A DNA stretch of 64,000 bases from Tanypteryx hageni (GCA_028673005.1 CM054115.1:196424370-196488369), one strand, 5' to 3'. Positions 45,030 to 55,785 are shown, numbered from the stretch's first letter. The notes: generated from the letters alone by a model not told the origin. A program made the numbers and translations.

Positions 45030-45420
45030 GTGGTTGCTCCCGATAACTTCTTGAAGCTAATATCATGCAACTGCGTAAAGACCTGTGATGTAGAATGTAG
45101 CTGTAAAAAGGCCGGCCTGAAATTCTCTAGTGTTTGCGACCATTGTCAAGGCATTGGCTGACAATTCCGTTCCTGCTGATACAATGACAGAATTCGAAAA
45201 TGATAATTTGGATGAAGATGATGAATGTTTTGAGGACTTATTCCAAACACAAGCAGATCCTCAATGAGCAGTCCTTCCACTCCTTAATTTTGATGTTGCT
45301 GATGACAAAACTGATGATGAAAATCTATCATGTAACTAAACCAATGATGACGATGATGGTGAAGAGAATTTTAACCCCGATCATGGCATTTCATTCACCC
45401 GCACTAATATTTTTCAGCTC
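45030..45420 (+). pseudogene. Cysteine-rich CXC-like ORF remnant with acidic tail
   Basis: The frame from 45030 reads VAPDNFLKLISCNCVKTC, then DVECSCKKAGLKFSSVCDHC and QGIG before a TGA. A one-base shift continues as DNSVPADTMTEFENDN, DEDDECFEDLF and, after further stops, DDDDGEENFNPDHG. The spacing C-x-C-x4-C-x3-C-x-C followed by KAGLxxSxVCxxC is what I recall from C-terminal CXC-like domains in many insect hypothetical proteins of high copy number, probably spread with mobile elements. The role is unknown; zinc binding is a fair inference. At least one frameshift and two stops make this copy a relic. Confidence 0.5.
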
Positions 45421-45967
45421 ATCTGCCTTTGTATGAGGGAGAAATGCATAGGCAAAGGTGAAGTCATGCGGAGGCAAGAATGGACGTGGATTGGTTGTTT
45501 TACAACTTTGGAAAGAAAGAGAATTGTGAGAAAATGAGATGAGGTTGTGCTGAAGGACAAGGCAGTCTGCAGGAAAGGAAGGCACTTTGTGAGATTAGGG
45601 TTCCCTGCTGCTGGGCACTATGCATAAAATCATCCCATTCACATATGGCCTCAAGGCATGATGGGAACCTACCAAACCAACATTTCGTATGATTCTCTCT
45701 ATAGATGCGCTCCGTAGTCTTCTGCATAGCGGGGAGAGCATCTATAGACGTGGTTTGAAAGAGAATTATTTTGTCGGTTATCAGTGTTTATAGATGCACT
45801 TTCTTCGGCAGACTACTGTGTAGGGGTCTGTCTGTCTGTAATTTTTTTAAACTCTGTTATCTCTGCATGAGATTGCCTAAAATAAGGTGACCAGGTGTCC
45901 TCCTTTGAAAAAAATTGTCCTTCTTGTCCTACTTTGCCAAAAAAATATATTTTAAAAGTATCATTAT
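45421..45967. other. Spacer with repeat-like phrases
   Basis: Near 45700-45840, TCTATAGATGCGCTCC, CATCTATAGACG and TTATAGATGCACTTTCTTCGG recur in close variants. A GTCTGTCTGTCTGT run follows, and a first GGTGACCAGGTGTCCTCC phrase sits at 45886, just before the main repeat copy. No gene is seen. Confidence 0.45.
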
Positions 45968-46310
45968 ATAAGGTGACCAGATGTCCTCCTTTTGGAAGGA
46001 CCATCCTTCTTATTCAAACGTTGTCCTCCCTAAACTTTTTGTCCTATGTCCTCCTTTTGGAACAGTTTTCTGTTTTCATTCTACCTTTTATCTATGCTAA
46101 CCAGTGTCATGTAATTTTAGTAGATTAATTGTCTCTGTACATGCTAGTTACATTGTACTACTTGCTGCAGCATAGGCAGGGGGCATCTGTCTGTGATTCG
46201 GCATCTCGCACACTAGGTTCGATTCTCAGTATGCTGAACTTTCTAGCATGCAGCTTGTTAAAAGATTTTTTCAGCTCTCTGATCTGGTTTTCTAAGCAAT
46301 AAAGAACACT
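45968..46310 (+). repeat. Dispersed repeat, copy B (partner 6720-7060), B-box bearing
   Basis: This is the better-kept copy. It begins AAGGTGACCAGATGTCCTCC and includes CTAGGTTCGATTCTCAG near 46213, a good pol III B box, followed by ATGCTGAACTTTC. The design suggests a SINE-like or composite element. Copy A at 6720 is similar over about 340 bases, but its B-box region is changed. Confidence 0.75.
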
Positions 46311-46699
46311 TTATCTTGTGTAATAATGTTTCATTTTATACTTGATATTCATGAGTAAACATTACAATCATTAATTTTCAATCATTCTACAAATTTCAGC
46401 CTCTTAAGAAGCTTTCTATTTCAATAAATATATATATGGTTTTAACAAATTTTGGCTCGGAAATTATAGTTTTCAAGTAATTTTTAGTTTTATTTAGAAT
46501 AAGCAATATTATGGCTGGCCGCGGTACATCAAATTCCACTGATGGCATGGATGTTTGTTTTCTCCATACTGGCTTACATGTAAGAATGGAATCAATGGTC
46601 TAAATATTTCCCTTAAAATAAAAATTGGAATTATTATTACATTAAGGATATTTTTTGTCAAATCTTTAATGCTTTTTTACTTAGTTTTAATTTGTCAAT
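46311..46699. other. AT-rich spacer
   Basis: I recognise no gene or repeat. The CCGCGG at about 46519 is isolated. Confidence 0.4.
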
Positions 46700-46710
46700 A
46701 TTCTAACCAG

Positions 46711-46776
46711 GCTCGGACATACAGACCCAGGGCCCCTAGGCAGGCCCGGACATACAGACCCAGGGCCCCTAGGCAG
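46711..46776. repeat. Tandem duplication, 2 x 33 bp, at hAT end
   Basis: Units GCTCGGACATACAGACCC... and GCCCGGACATACAGACCC... differ at one base (T/C), and each ends CCCCTAGGCAG. The near identity marks a recent duplication. Confidence 0.9.
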
Positions 46777-46947
46777 TTAACAGAGTTTTTGGTAATTTAG
46801 CAAAAAACAAACTTTACTTTTATTTTTTATTTATTTAACGTACTTTGACTTTAGAAAATAGACAAGCAGACTTAGAAATGAAATAGACAATTACCAACTA
46901 TACTTTTTTACACATTATAATTTTTACATTTACATATAATTACAAGA

Positions 46948-47259
46948 TTACATTGCCACGCGACGACGACGACGGATGACCTCACTATAGTCCACAGACT
47001 GCGTTATTTCTGACTCTATGTACAGCACAGAGAGTGAATTAAGCCTGTTCTCTTCTGTGGTAGATATTAAATAATTCTTTACTCTCTTTAGCGCTGAAAA
47101 CGACTGTTCTGCCGAACAGTTTGACCCTGGTGTACACAACAGCATCCGGAGCGCCATTCCCACGTTTGGATAAATGTCCAAAAAGCCTTTTTCCAGGATG
47201 TACTTGTATAGCTCCAGTGACGATAACCCTTTTCCCCCTGTAGCCTCAGCGGACAACAA
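46948..47259 (-). pseudogene. hAT transposase C-terminal dimerisation region
   Basis: The frame reads LSSLELYKYILEKGFLDIYP, NVGMALRMLLCTPGSNCSAE, QSFSALKRVKNYLISTTEEN and RLNSLSVLYIESE. This is the standard hAT C-terminus (YPNVxxALRxLLxxPxSxxxAERSFSxLKRIKxYLRSTMxxxRLxxL), of the ZMYM1-like kind. The core with the catalytic residues is missing, so the element is an internal-deletion derivative. An upstream acidic or DNA-binding part was not found. Confidence 0.88.
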
Positions 47260-47752
47260 ATTCTATAAAATCTTAAGACACATTACACTAGAAAATTCAG
47301 TCACATTCTTTAGCTTCCGCCGCCAACACTACTCGTATCGTAACCTTAACTAACCTCAGCAAATTTGCGAGGAAGATAAAACCTTGGAGCCGCAAAATTG
47401 AAATTGATACAACTTTCTAACACACTTTCAACGCGAACTGACAAGTAGTGACAAGTTATAGAATGAAGTCAGGTGCAATGCAAAACAAACAAAGAACACA
47501 AACACAGTGTTGCCACTTGACTTGTCAAAAAATTAACTATGGTCAATTATTTTCTATTTCTTTCGGAAAAATTGACATTATTTTCCGTGTCCTGTGTCCT
47601 CAATATGTACCATTTCGGCCCCTGGTCGGGGCCCCCGCCGAGGTTGGGGCCCTAGGCAGCTGCCTAGTTTGCCTAGGCAGAAATTCGCCACGGGTTCTAA
47701 CAATGCATTGTCTTTAAGAGATATATATCTGCATCAAATATTAATACTTATG

Positions 47753-47757
<5 letters not shown>

Positions 47758-47812
<55 letters not shown>
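47758..47812. repeat. (TA)n microsatellite
   Basis: About 55 bases of perfect AT alternation adjoin the 3' end of the LINE fragment. Confidence 0.98.
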
Positions 47813-47814
<2 letters not shown>

Positions 47815-48643
47815 TCATAGGTAGTCTGTCCGTAGACAGGTCCGTGATTATTCATGGTTAAACCTGGTTCTCCATATACTCCTATTTTCCGCTGTCCTCT
47901 TTATATCTTGATAACTCTCTTTCCCTTTCAGATCGTCTATCAGCTGAAACCTTTTCCTACCTCTTTCCCTTTTCCCATCTAGTTTTCCTTCTAACACGTC
48001 TTTAATCATACTCTCTCTCCTCAGGTAATGTCCAACCCAGTTAGCCTTCCTCTTTCTGATAGTCTGTATAATCATTCGCTTCTCTCCTATTCTTCGTAGC
48101 ACTTCATCGTTTTTCATCCTATCTGTCCATTTTATCTTCAGCATTCTCCTCCAAGTCCACATTTCAAAGCTTTCCAAGTATTTGATGTCATTTTTCCTTA
48201 GCGTCCATGTTTCTGCCCCATACAATGCTATACTCCATACGTAGCATTTTATCAACTTCTTGCGGATATCTTCCCTTATATTCCCTGTAAGTAGTTGTTT
48301 CTTTCTCCTGAAAGCCGCTTTTGCTTTTCCTATTCTAGTTTTGATCTCATCCGTACATTTTGCCTCTCGTGTTATGATACTTCCAAGGTATTTATATTCT
48401 GAAACTTGTTCTAATGGCTTTCCCCCAATAGTTATGTTCAGATTCTCTTCTTTACCCGATATTCGAATGACCTTGGATTTTTCTGTATTTATTTCCATAC
48501 CATATTTTCTACCTGTTATCACTAGTCTATTTATCATTTTTTGTAGCTCCTCTTCCTTTCTTGCTAGAAGTACTTGATCATCTGCGTATTTTACTGTTCT
48601 TATAATCCTTCCTCCAATTTTGAAATCCCCTGTGCCTTCTAAA

Positions 48644-48644
<1 letters not shown>
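47813..48644 (-). mobile_element. 3' fragment of a CFDP2-like LINE between TA tracts
   Basis: The - strand frame (48537-47848) preceded by YADDQVLLARKEEELQKM gives the RT motif C onward: NTEKSKVIRISGKEE, VSEYKYLGSIITREAKCTDE, CYVWSIALYGAETWTLRKND, WTWRRMLKIKWTDRM and ANWVGHYLRRESM, ending FNHE. Unlike the 21.3-24.6 kb LINE, its YADD (48577-48588) is intact and the frame is open to the stop, so it is younger. The 5' part is absent, cut at the (TA)n tract at 48645. Confidence 0.88.

Positions 48645-48715
<71 letters not shown>
48645..48715. repeat. (TA)n microsatellite
   Basis: About 70 bases of TA run directly into the left arm of the palindrome. They account for the IYIYIY protein translations. 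Confidence 0.98.
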
Positions 48716-48717
<2 letters not shown>

Positions 48718-49070
48718 ATGTCAACAAGGTGTTGGGATGAGGAAACCCAGTGAGCACTCACCAATCAGACGACTTCAGGTTGGCGAGGCCCCGGGGATGT
48801 CGAAGCGACACACGTAAAATAACACAAAAACACAGAAACATCACAAACGTAAAGCTTTCGGAACTACTCCTTCTTCAGCTACAGAGAGAGAAGTTCTCTC
48901 TCTGTAGCTGAAGAAGGAGTAGTTCCGAAAGCTTTACGTTTGTGATGTTTCTGTGTTTTAGTGTTATTTTACGTGTGTCGCTTCGACATCCCCGGGGCCT
49001 CGCCAACCTGAAGTCGTCTGATTGGTGAGTGCTCACTGGGTTTCCTCATCCCAACACCTTGTTGACATCC
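48716..49070. mobile_element. Near-perfect 355-bp palindrome, Penelope-like terminal sequence
   Basis: Two 177-base arms mirror each other around base 48893 with a single mismatch (an A/T difference near 48832). The symmetry continues into short flanking TA runs. From the centre outward each arm reads GTAGCTGAAGAAGGAG, TAGTTCCGAAAGCTTT, TTACGTGTGTCGCTTCGACA, CCCCGGGGCC, CTGAAGTCGTCTGATTGG, and ends CACCTTGTTGACATCC. The CTGAAGAAGG...CCGAAAGCTTT phrase is the sort of conserved segment I associate with Penelope-like retroelements, whose long terminal sequences may be paired in inverted orientation. No RT or GIY-YIG sequence lies here. It could also be a chimeric assembly join. Confidence 0.6.
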
Positions 49071-49125
49071 ATATATATATTTTACCTTTCCTTTTCCGTA
49101 AGTTGCTATATATATAAATATATAA

Positions 49126-49192
<67 letters not shown>
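49071..49192. repeat. TA-rich tract with TATATAAA variants
   Basis: A short TA run, a 25-base unique stretch (TTTTACCTTTCC and so on), three ATATATAAAT units and a long (TA)n at 49139-49192. Confidence 0.9.
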
Positions 49193-49197
<5 letters not shown>

Positions 49198-49235
49198 AAA
49201 CCCAAATGCAAAGTTTTATCAGAAGGAAGAACATA

Positions 49236-50457
49236 CAGTAAAACCTCTTATTTACACTTTTCTAGGGACCTGGGAAAAAAGTGTAAATTGGGGGAAAAGG
49301 AAAAATAGCTAAACTGATTTTTCTTTTAAACTCGCTCATTTGTTATGGTAAGACTAATAGTAAAATCAGTGTTAAAAGAGCTAAGTTTATAAAGATTGTA
49401 TCTGTTTATTCATTTACTTAACCAGCACAATTTTTAATAATAGTAATATTAAAATATACCGTATTTACTCGTGTACACCACGCACCCCTATTTTTGGGCC
49501 GGTCCGGAGGGAAAAAATTAATGTAAGCAGTAATAAGTTTAAAAAAATAAAATCGGGCTCTTCAACGGTTCCCACTCTCTGAAACAAGTTTCGCTCAAGT
49601 TAAGTATCTTGACTTCAAAATTAAATTCAAAAAGAAAATTCACCGATCCGCGATAGATTCCGAGTTGAGAATTATCTCCCTCTCTCTCCCTACTAAAAAA
49701 GTAGTAGGTGACGTAATTTATGGTCGATCCCTTTACGCCGATACTAGCAGAAATCTCCTCATCTTTGATAGTCTTCTTTTCTGTTAACCTCTTAATAGTT
49801 TTTAATGAAATGTTACGCAGCTTCGTCCACAATTTACCCTGTTTTGAGGTAATATCAAAGATATCATATTGCAGAAAATTTACTATTGATGAATTTATAT
49901 TAATGGTCAGAAAACCCAGTGTAATGCGCGCAACCCCTTTTTTCGCCGGCGTTCCGGGTGAAAAGGTGCGCGGGGTACACGAGTAAATACGGTATGCCGA
50001 ATTAAAATGCTAGTATAGTATGCTTGGGTTTCCATTACATTCTCCATATTACATATGTCTGGGAAACTGTACATAGACATACATAGGTATGTTTACTTCA
50101 GGAACATCATACGTTTCGAAGCTTGAATAGTGTTCGTTTTTCCGCCTCTTGAGCTACGACTATTTTAAAATTCATGTTATAACTTCATCGGATTCCTGTG
50201 TCAATCTTGGCTAAAGCGAGTGGTTTTGAAAAGAAAGTTTATATTTCTGCCTCTAGGGGCACTGTTTCTATTCTGCCGCCGTTTTCGAAACCTTCGTCCG
50301 AAAGAGTTCTGATTTTTTTGCAAAGTTAAGCTGAAAAATGTTAAAAACTTGGAAATCGCATGTTATATTCTTTAAAAAAAATCGGAAATTCTAACGTAAA
50401 ATGACGCGAATAGCGGGAAAACTTAAAATGAAATAGTGTAAATACAGGGGTTTACTT
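49236..50457. mobile_element. Tigger-type element (CAGTAAAACCTC end), hosting a MITE
   Basis: The left end CAGTAAAACCTCTTATTTACAC is mirrored at the right by GTGTAAATACAGGGGTTTACTT in inverse form. A TA precedes the left end. No transposase remnant was recognised; the interior includes the separate element at 49457-49994. The family resembles the element at 59671-61026. Confidence 0.7.
49457..49994. mobile_element. pogo-type MITE with TA flanks, nested
   Basis: Termini are CCGTATTTACTCGTGTAC on both sides in inverted orientation, followed by CCACGCACC (left) and the inverse of CCGCGCACC (right). TA dinucleotides bracket it, as for Tc1/mariner-pogo elements. The 97-codon - strand frame (49832-49539) has KTIKRLTEKKTIKDEEISAS without a recognisable transposase domain. 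Confidence 0.82.
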
Positions 50458-50783
50458 ACATTGGAATCATAGGAAATATCCTTTCTGGTGAATCGTGAAT
50501 TTATTGATTAAAATTCTTATTTGAAGAAGATATAATTTCTGAAATTCTCGAAAATTTTTTATCTTCAGACACCTGCAGTAAGAAAATGATCATTTTTGAA
50601 ATGTGTAAGAAGATTAATGCCCAACATTAAATGCATTTTACTATCATGCTGTTATTATATTATAAACTAAAAAAAGGAAAGAAATATTTTCCTATTGCTG
50701 GATTAAACCCGAGACCTTGACGTTCAAAAGCCTTACCTATTACTACTAATAAGTTAGGCAAGTGTACAGCATATCACAAACAG
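50458..50783. other. AT-rich spacer with a B-box-like phrase
   Basis: Near 50698, GCTGGATTAAACCCGAGACC is, in reverse, close to a pol III B box (GGGTTTAATCC). Together with the repeat that follows, it may be one SINE-bearing unit. No gene is seen. Confidence 0.35.
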
Positions 50784-50998
50784 GCGCGTTTCGTGCGATG
50801 GAGTATTTGAAACTATACGATATAATTTGACCGAACACATACTGTACAACTAAACACCAAGAGCCGATTGTCTCTCCGTCTATTAAAAATTTCTTCTCCA
50901 AATAAGTTGATGCATTAATAAATGTATTTCCGTAATTTTAATGACTAAATACTGCACAACTATATATTAGAAATGATACCAGGGAAATATTAAATCTT
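50784..50998. repeat. Dispersed repeat, inverted copy of 792-1010
   Basis: See the partner near the start of the window. In reverse complement this copy keeps GAGAAGAAATTTTTAATAG and TATATCGTATAGTTTCAAAT exactly. Confidence 0.7.
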
Positions 50999-52142
50999 TA
51001 TTAGGTCATCTATTTTCTAATCAATTGTAACTAATCAAATAATCGAAAATTATTTGGAACACCTCATTTCAGATAAGTATTCTAATTTTGACATTTGTGT
51101 TCTTTTCTTTGTCGTAGATAATGCTTTCCCTTCACTTAGAAAATGCTGTTGGCTTTTTTTTTGCTATTTTTAATTTTGGAAAAAAGCCTCGCATTGATGC
51201 AATACTTCTGAAAAGACTGACAATTTTTAAAGTATGTTTTCACGAAACTGGGTATTTTTCTGATGTCATGAATTAATTATAAAACTCAATTTTATCCTCA
51301 ATTTCTGAAAAAATGTTCCTTAACTCATTATTGCACTGCAAATCTTAATTAGAATTGATATTATTTAGGAATGGAACTTGCATCAACGTAAAATGAGATT
51401 TAACATTTTCAAATAGTTTATCATAAAGGGTAATTTCTCCAAATCTTTGGAAAGTGGGTAAATGGAGGGGATTGTGCTGGTCTTTAAGAGAATAAGGAGA
51501 GATGGAAGTATCAGAACGTGTTTTTAGTTACCGTAATAAAATGTATTTAATTGTTATGCTGTTCTCTCACCATTTGGCTCTTCTTATAATTTATTCTTTG
51601 TCATTGCCATTATGTTGCTTTTTAAATATATGATTTTGAATCTTGTTAGTTTTCTAAAATTTAAGTCAAAAGGGCCACATAGAACACAAGCCACAAGAAA
51701 TGATAAGAGCCACAGGCTGCCCAGTTCTGATCTTGAAGATGGTTACGTCTCCTTACCTTTAAAATTTTAAAAATAAGGTGAACTGAACAATCCCATTTAT
51801 ATAAAGGTTTTCTTTGGTCATTTTATAGCTTTCTATGCTAAGGTTTAATAGGGCATTATTGGCCTGCCCTATCTAGCTCACCTCTGTTCTTGTTGTATTC
51901 TTGAATGTACTCTTGGCATTATCAGCCCATGTCCATCTTTGCCAATTTCAACACAGTTCTATCCATAAGAATAGTGATAATGTCACCCAGTATCTTGTCT
52001 TCCTGAGATGCTAGAGGAATGTTACTAGATCTATGGCAATATATCTCCTCCTTCGGGTTATTGGCAGTTTTTATTGCGCTTAAGGAGGCTGTGGTTCTTC
52101 TTTAAACATTGTTAGGTACTTCTAGGTTTTAATTAGTACTAC
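50999..52142. other. Non-coding, with one hAT-like end
   Basis: At 51669-51728, AGGGCCACATAGAACACAAGCC and CACAGGCTGCCCAGTTCTGATC resemble a hAT (GGGCCACA-type) terminus without a partner. No ORF of interest is seen. Confidence 0.4.
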
Positions 52143-52790
52143 AGTAAAAGCTTAGTTATCCGGCATGGACAGGGATTTGAGGGTGCCGGATAATCAAATT
52201 TTCTGGTTATCTGATCTGCCTATCTACCTAGGATTCACCAACTGATAGTAACAATAGTCAAACTGAAATTTTGGATATGTGGCACTAATGTAAGCCATAT
52301 TGAAACCAACATATACACTATATCGAGTATGTGTAGGACAGGCAAAACAAGTGAAATGTAATCATGTTTTATTAAAAAGATACTGTATGAACTTCAGTTC
52401 AAAACCTTCTATTTATGTATGTACTGTATGTAACTGAGCATTTACTGCTTCCCTTCATCAATAACACATTTAGATGGAATAGACGAAGAACAAATATTAA
52501 ATTCATCCATCAGCACTCTGATTTTCACCTTTTTCCAAATGCCTAATACTAATGTCTATATTTTGGTTAAGCGTCAACACAACTCCTTTTTTTATTAGAA
52601 GCCATTTTGCTTGGGTGAGTAAAATTTGAACAGATAAAAAGCAGGTAAGTATTAAACTCTCACTAGCCAACTGGAATGACCAAATCACAATGGCGAACTG
52701 TTTACCTTACAAATGCCGCCAAGTGGCAAGCTCCAGAAACTTCTGGTTTGGAAATATTCCGGTTATTCAAGTTTTCCGGATATTAACACA
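52143..52790. mobile_element. Decayed Tigger-type element (GTTATCCGG ends)
   Basis: The left end CAGTAAAAGCTTAGTTATCC leads into GGCATGGACAGGG, a Tigger-style start. Near 52757-52785, TTCCGGTTATTCAAGTTTTCCGG looks like the mirrored inner part of the right end. The extreme right end is not recognised. The frames 52503-52688 and 52690-52980 have no motif. Confidence 0.45.
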
Positions 52791-54074
52791 TTCAACGTGG
52801 CATGACTGGAATTCCCGTCATAGTGCTACATCTGCATCTAACGGTTCGGGTGGGGGACTGTCACGTCTTAGCATCCTTTCTTTTGCCTTTAGCCATCAGT
52901 TTGGTACCCACCACCAACGTCAGTTTCACAGTTCGCGATCTATTTTCATCGGATATACATTGGATTGTGTTGGAGGTTAATACTCACTTGTAATCATGTT
53001 ATCATTTAATCGTAATGTTTTATTATGTGTTTGATCATTTTCTTCAGTTTTACAGGTTTATTAATGTATTTATAAGAGAAACCAAATTCCGTTATAGCAG
53101 AAAATTTTTTTTTTGAAAAATACCAAGTTTTCTGTAAAACTAGTTTTTGTTCATACTTTTTAATTGCTTACTAAGCATTAAAAATGTTTCTAAGCACTTA
53201 TTTTTATTGTAGTATCGAGGATAAATTGTCCTGAACTTCCTACTTTTAAGAAATACTTGGAAAATTACAAATAATGTAACATAATCTAATGAAAAACATT
53301 GATAATTCAGTTCAGTCACCCGTAAGAAACGCTGGGTTTTGGGGCTATGTTGAAAGGGATAAAGCATTTACTGTACTTAAATAAAGTATAAAACTTAGTA
53401 TATCATATTGAATGAAGAGAGGATATAATGTAACCATGGTTTACATGAAAATTATTCTTTAATTTCTAATGACTTACTTGTGATATAATGTACATGATAT
53501 TCATTATCAGGATGAACATAAACAATTGCTCATTAGTGAAGATTCCAGTACAGCTGAATACTAATTGATAAAATACTTATTAAACATCTTGAAAAGATTA
53601 TCATACAAGATGGAACAGCTTTCACACAAAAATAATTAATGTTAAAAGCAAATTTGTTGGTGCAAACCATTATTACAAGCTCAACAGAAGCTTCTTGTAT
53701 AAACAGAAGTGCAGTTGCAAACTGTCAGCAAAAAATAACCTAATTAAAACTATTTCTCGTATGCTAAACATGTTTATTATATAAAAGGATAAACAATTAT
53801 TTTGAAAATAAAAAATATAAACAATTTTCACAGAATTTACAATGGATTAAAAAGTTCTTCAAACTAAAGACCAAATATTATTAATTAAGCTCAGCATGCA
53901 TTTACTTTTATTTAGCATACATTTATAAGAGGTACTATGCAGTTTAGACATGTGAATTTAGGATATACGAAGGAATTAGCAGTTATATGAACCATTAATG
54001 ACTAGTGCAATATGATCACCTAAAGTAAAACTTACATATGTTGAGGTATATTTTTATCATAAAGGATGGCAACT
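52791..54074. other. AT-rich DNA, possibly eEF2 kinase 3' UTR
   Basis: It lies downstream of the eEF2 kinase stop on the - strand. Several TTTATT words (AATAAA on -) occur, but I cannot pick a poly(A) site. No other gene is seen. Confidence 0.4.
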
Positions 54075-54187
54075 GTAACAATGCATTGTCTTTAAGAGAT
54101 ATATATCTGCATCATATTAATACTTATGTAGTTCATTTATATAAACAAAACCAAATGCAAAGAAGTTTTATCAGAAAAAAAGAACAT
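54075..54187 (+). repeat. Empty-site paralogue of the 47.7-49.2 kb insertion region
   Basis: The stretch TAACAATGCATTGTCTTTAA through ATTAATACTTATGTAGTT matches 47698-47757. Its direct continuation ATATAAACAAAACCAAATGC and AAGTTTTATCAGAA matches 49187-49230. Here the two halves are joined by only a few bases, whereas in the other copy 1.43 kb (LINE fragment, palindrome and TA tracts) lies between them. Confidence 0.85.
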
Positions 54188-54778
54188 TTTATAAAAAAAT
54201 TGCTTCCACTATTTTATGAAAGGAAAATTAGTCATTACTGAACACTATAAAGTTATTAAAATAAGTTTTTTTTTACAAAATGGACTTTCACAGAGTAATA
54301 GTTTGTTTGATTAATTACAACAATCCTTTCTAGTTTTCCTTCAGGATATTTCTCAAGCACTGAAAAACGATAAAAAAACAAAGTACAACAATTCTGATTA
54401 GTCTCAAGCTTAAAGTGGGAAAATCTGGCATTTTCTACACCTTGAAATAGTCCATTCCAGACAACTACTAAACTGAATGAAAAATATAATCTTTTGCAAT
54501 GAAATATTTGTTCAAAGTAACAGAAGACACATCATGTTACAAATGATAGAAGATTAGCATTAACATTCAATATATTCAATGCAAAATGGTTTAATAACAC
54601 ATTTTATAAGGTGTCAAAGCATATATGAATATACATAGGTTATACTTTCAGGTGGGTAGGATGAGAAGAAGAGAACAGGCGATAGCAAGAGAAGTGCTCT
54701 CCAACATGTATAATGGATAGTCATTAGCAATACACATTTGTTTATAGAACAACTTTATTAGAATGGTATCATGCATTT

Positions 54779-54882
54779 TTATTCCTCTGCCCAAGCCTCC
54801 TCAGCCATCTGGTAGTATTTGGTTGCAAGTCGACCTTTTGCTGCTTCCAGAGCCAGATCAGCAGCACAGGTATATGCTTCAC
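54779..54882 (-). CDS. eEF2K: eEF2 kinase, last coding exon
   Basis: After a - strand acceptor (ATATTATAG) the frame gives GEAYTCAADLALEAAKGRLA and TKYYQMAEEAWAEE, then TAA (54781-54779). This is the very end of eukaryotic elongation factor 2 kinase, an alpha-kinase that phosphorylates and inhibits eEF2. The C-terminal alpha-helical (Sel1-like) repeats and the last helix are needed for recognising eEF2, and the family ends in a similar A-x-x-YY-x-A-EEAWAxxEE block. The codon split across the intron is GGT. The exon is too short to stand out on its own; the family match and the phase agreement support it. Confidence 0.88.
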
Positions 54883-55737
54883 CTATAATATTAGAATATT
54901 ATGTCAAGCAAAAATAAATATTCAATTTTAATTCATGAAAAACCTTCAATTATTGCCATCATTTAAAGATGTTGGCAGAGTTTTTTCAAGGATATGTTGT
55001 GTAGCATCTTCTTCGTTAGGTCAATGTTCTCTCGGCGATGCAATTTTCATGAAATTTTCACCCGAAGAAGCTGGCAACATTGCTGGCGAATGAACTACAC
55101 AGTATATCTCCAAAAGAACTCGAACATGGTTCCATTTGATCCAAATTCCATACTTTTATTTATCTCGATAACAGTAAAATACAAAATTAGGTTCATAAAC
55201 AAACTAGGAAGGAATCTTTTTCATTTGGTTAAGCTATGATCTTGAGTATAAAATGCATAACTATGATAAATTTTATACTGAACTAAATCCAATAGGGAAG
55301 GCTTTACTTTATGGGAAGATTCCATAATAGAAACAAAAGACATTATAATTGTTGAGGGTCACATATTAATGGAAAAAGATGGAGAGAAAGGGGTAGGTGA
55401 GGGCTAAGCAACTAATAGGCAGGGGGGGGGGGAGATATTAAAGGTTATGAAAGGTTTGAGGAAAAGTGAAGGAAGAGATTAGGAAGGGGAAGTGAAGTGT
55501 AGAACATACAATTGATAATGATAAAACTGGAATTTGCTGACAGTAGTTACAAAAATTGATTTGAAATTACTAAGTAATATAGCATTAATTCAATTAGTTG
55601 TGGATAACAGTAATAAGAGCAAGGGAGAGTGATTAAAAAAATCAATGGCAAGTACAGAATCATTAATGGCATCATGGATGAAAATTTTGTAATCTGATGA
55701 TGCTGTAATAGGCAAAAACCAGTCAAGTCAAACTTTT

Positions 55738-55785
55738 AGTGGAAACCACTTAGGTTCGATTCACAGTCAAGTAAAGGATTTTTCT
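55738..55785 (+). repeat. SINE-like B-box fragment
   Basis: CTTAGGTTCGATTCACAGTC is close to the B box in the repeat at 46213, and a similar AGGATTTTTC follows. It is a fragment only. Confidence 0.35.

Larger units (their letters stand above)
46708..47693 (-). mobile_element. hAT remnant, about 1 kb, with 8-bp TSD
   Basis: The flanks are ATTCTAAC (46700-46707) and GTTCTAAC (47694-47701), 7 of 8 identical. On the - strand the 5' end reads CCGTGGCGAATTTCTGCC, a variant of the CAGTGGCG-type hAT end. The other end is CAGGCTCGG and sits in a tandem pair of 33-bp units. CCTAGGCAG words occur at both ends. The interior carries the transposase C-terminus. Confidence 0.78.

Noticed and set aside
48716..49070. 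Hammerhead ribozyme in the palindrome arms
   Set aside because: Penelope-like ends can carry hammerheads, but I do not find the CTGATGA...GAAA core with proper stems; GGGATGAGGAAACCC only resembles it.
48620..49211. IYIYIY-rich proteins ending GCQQGVGMRKPSEHS
   Set aside because: They are translations of (TA)n tracts running into the two arms of the palindrome.
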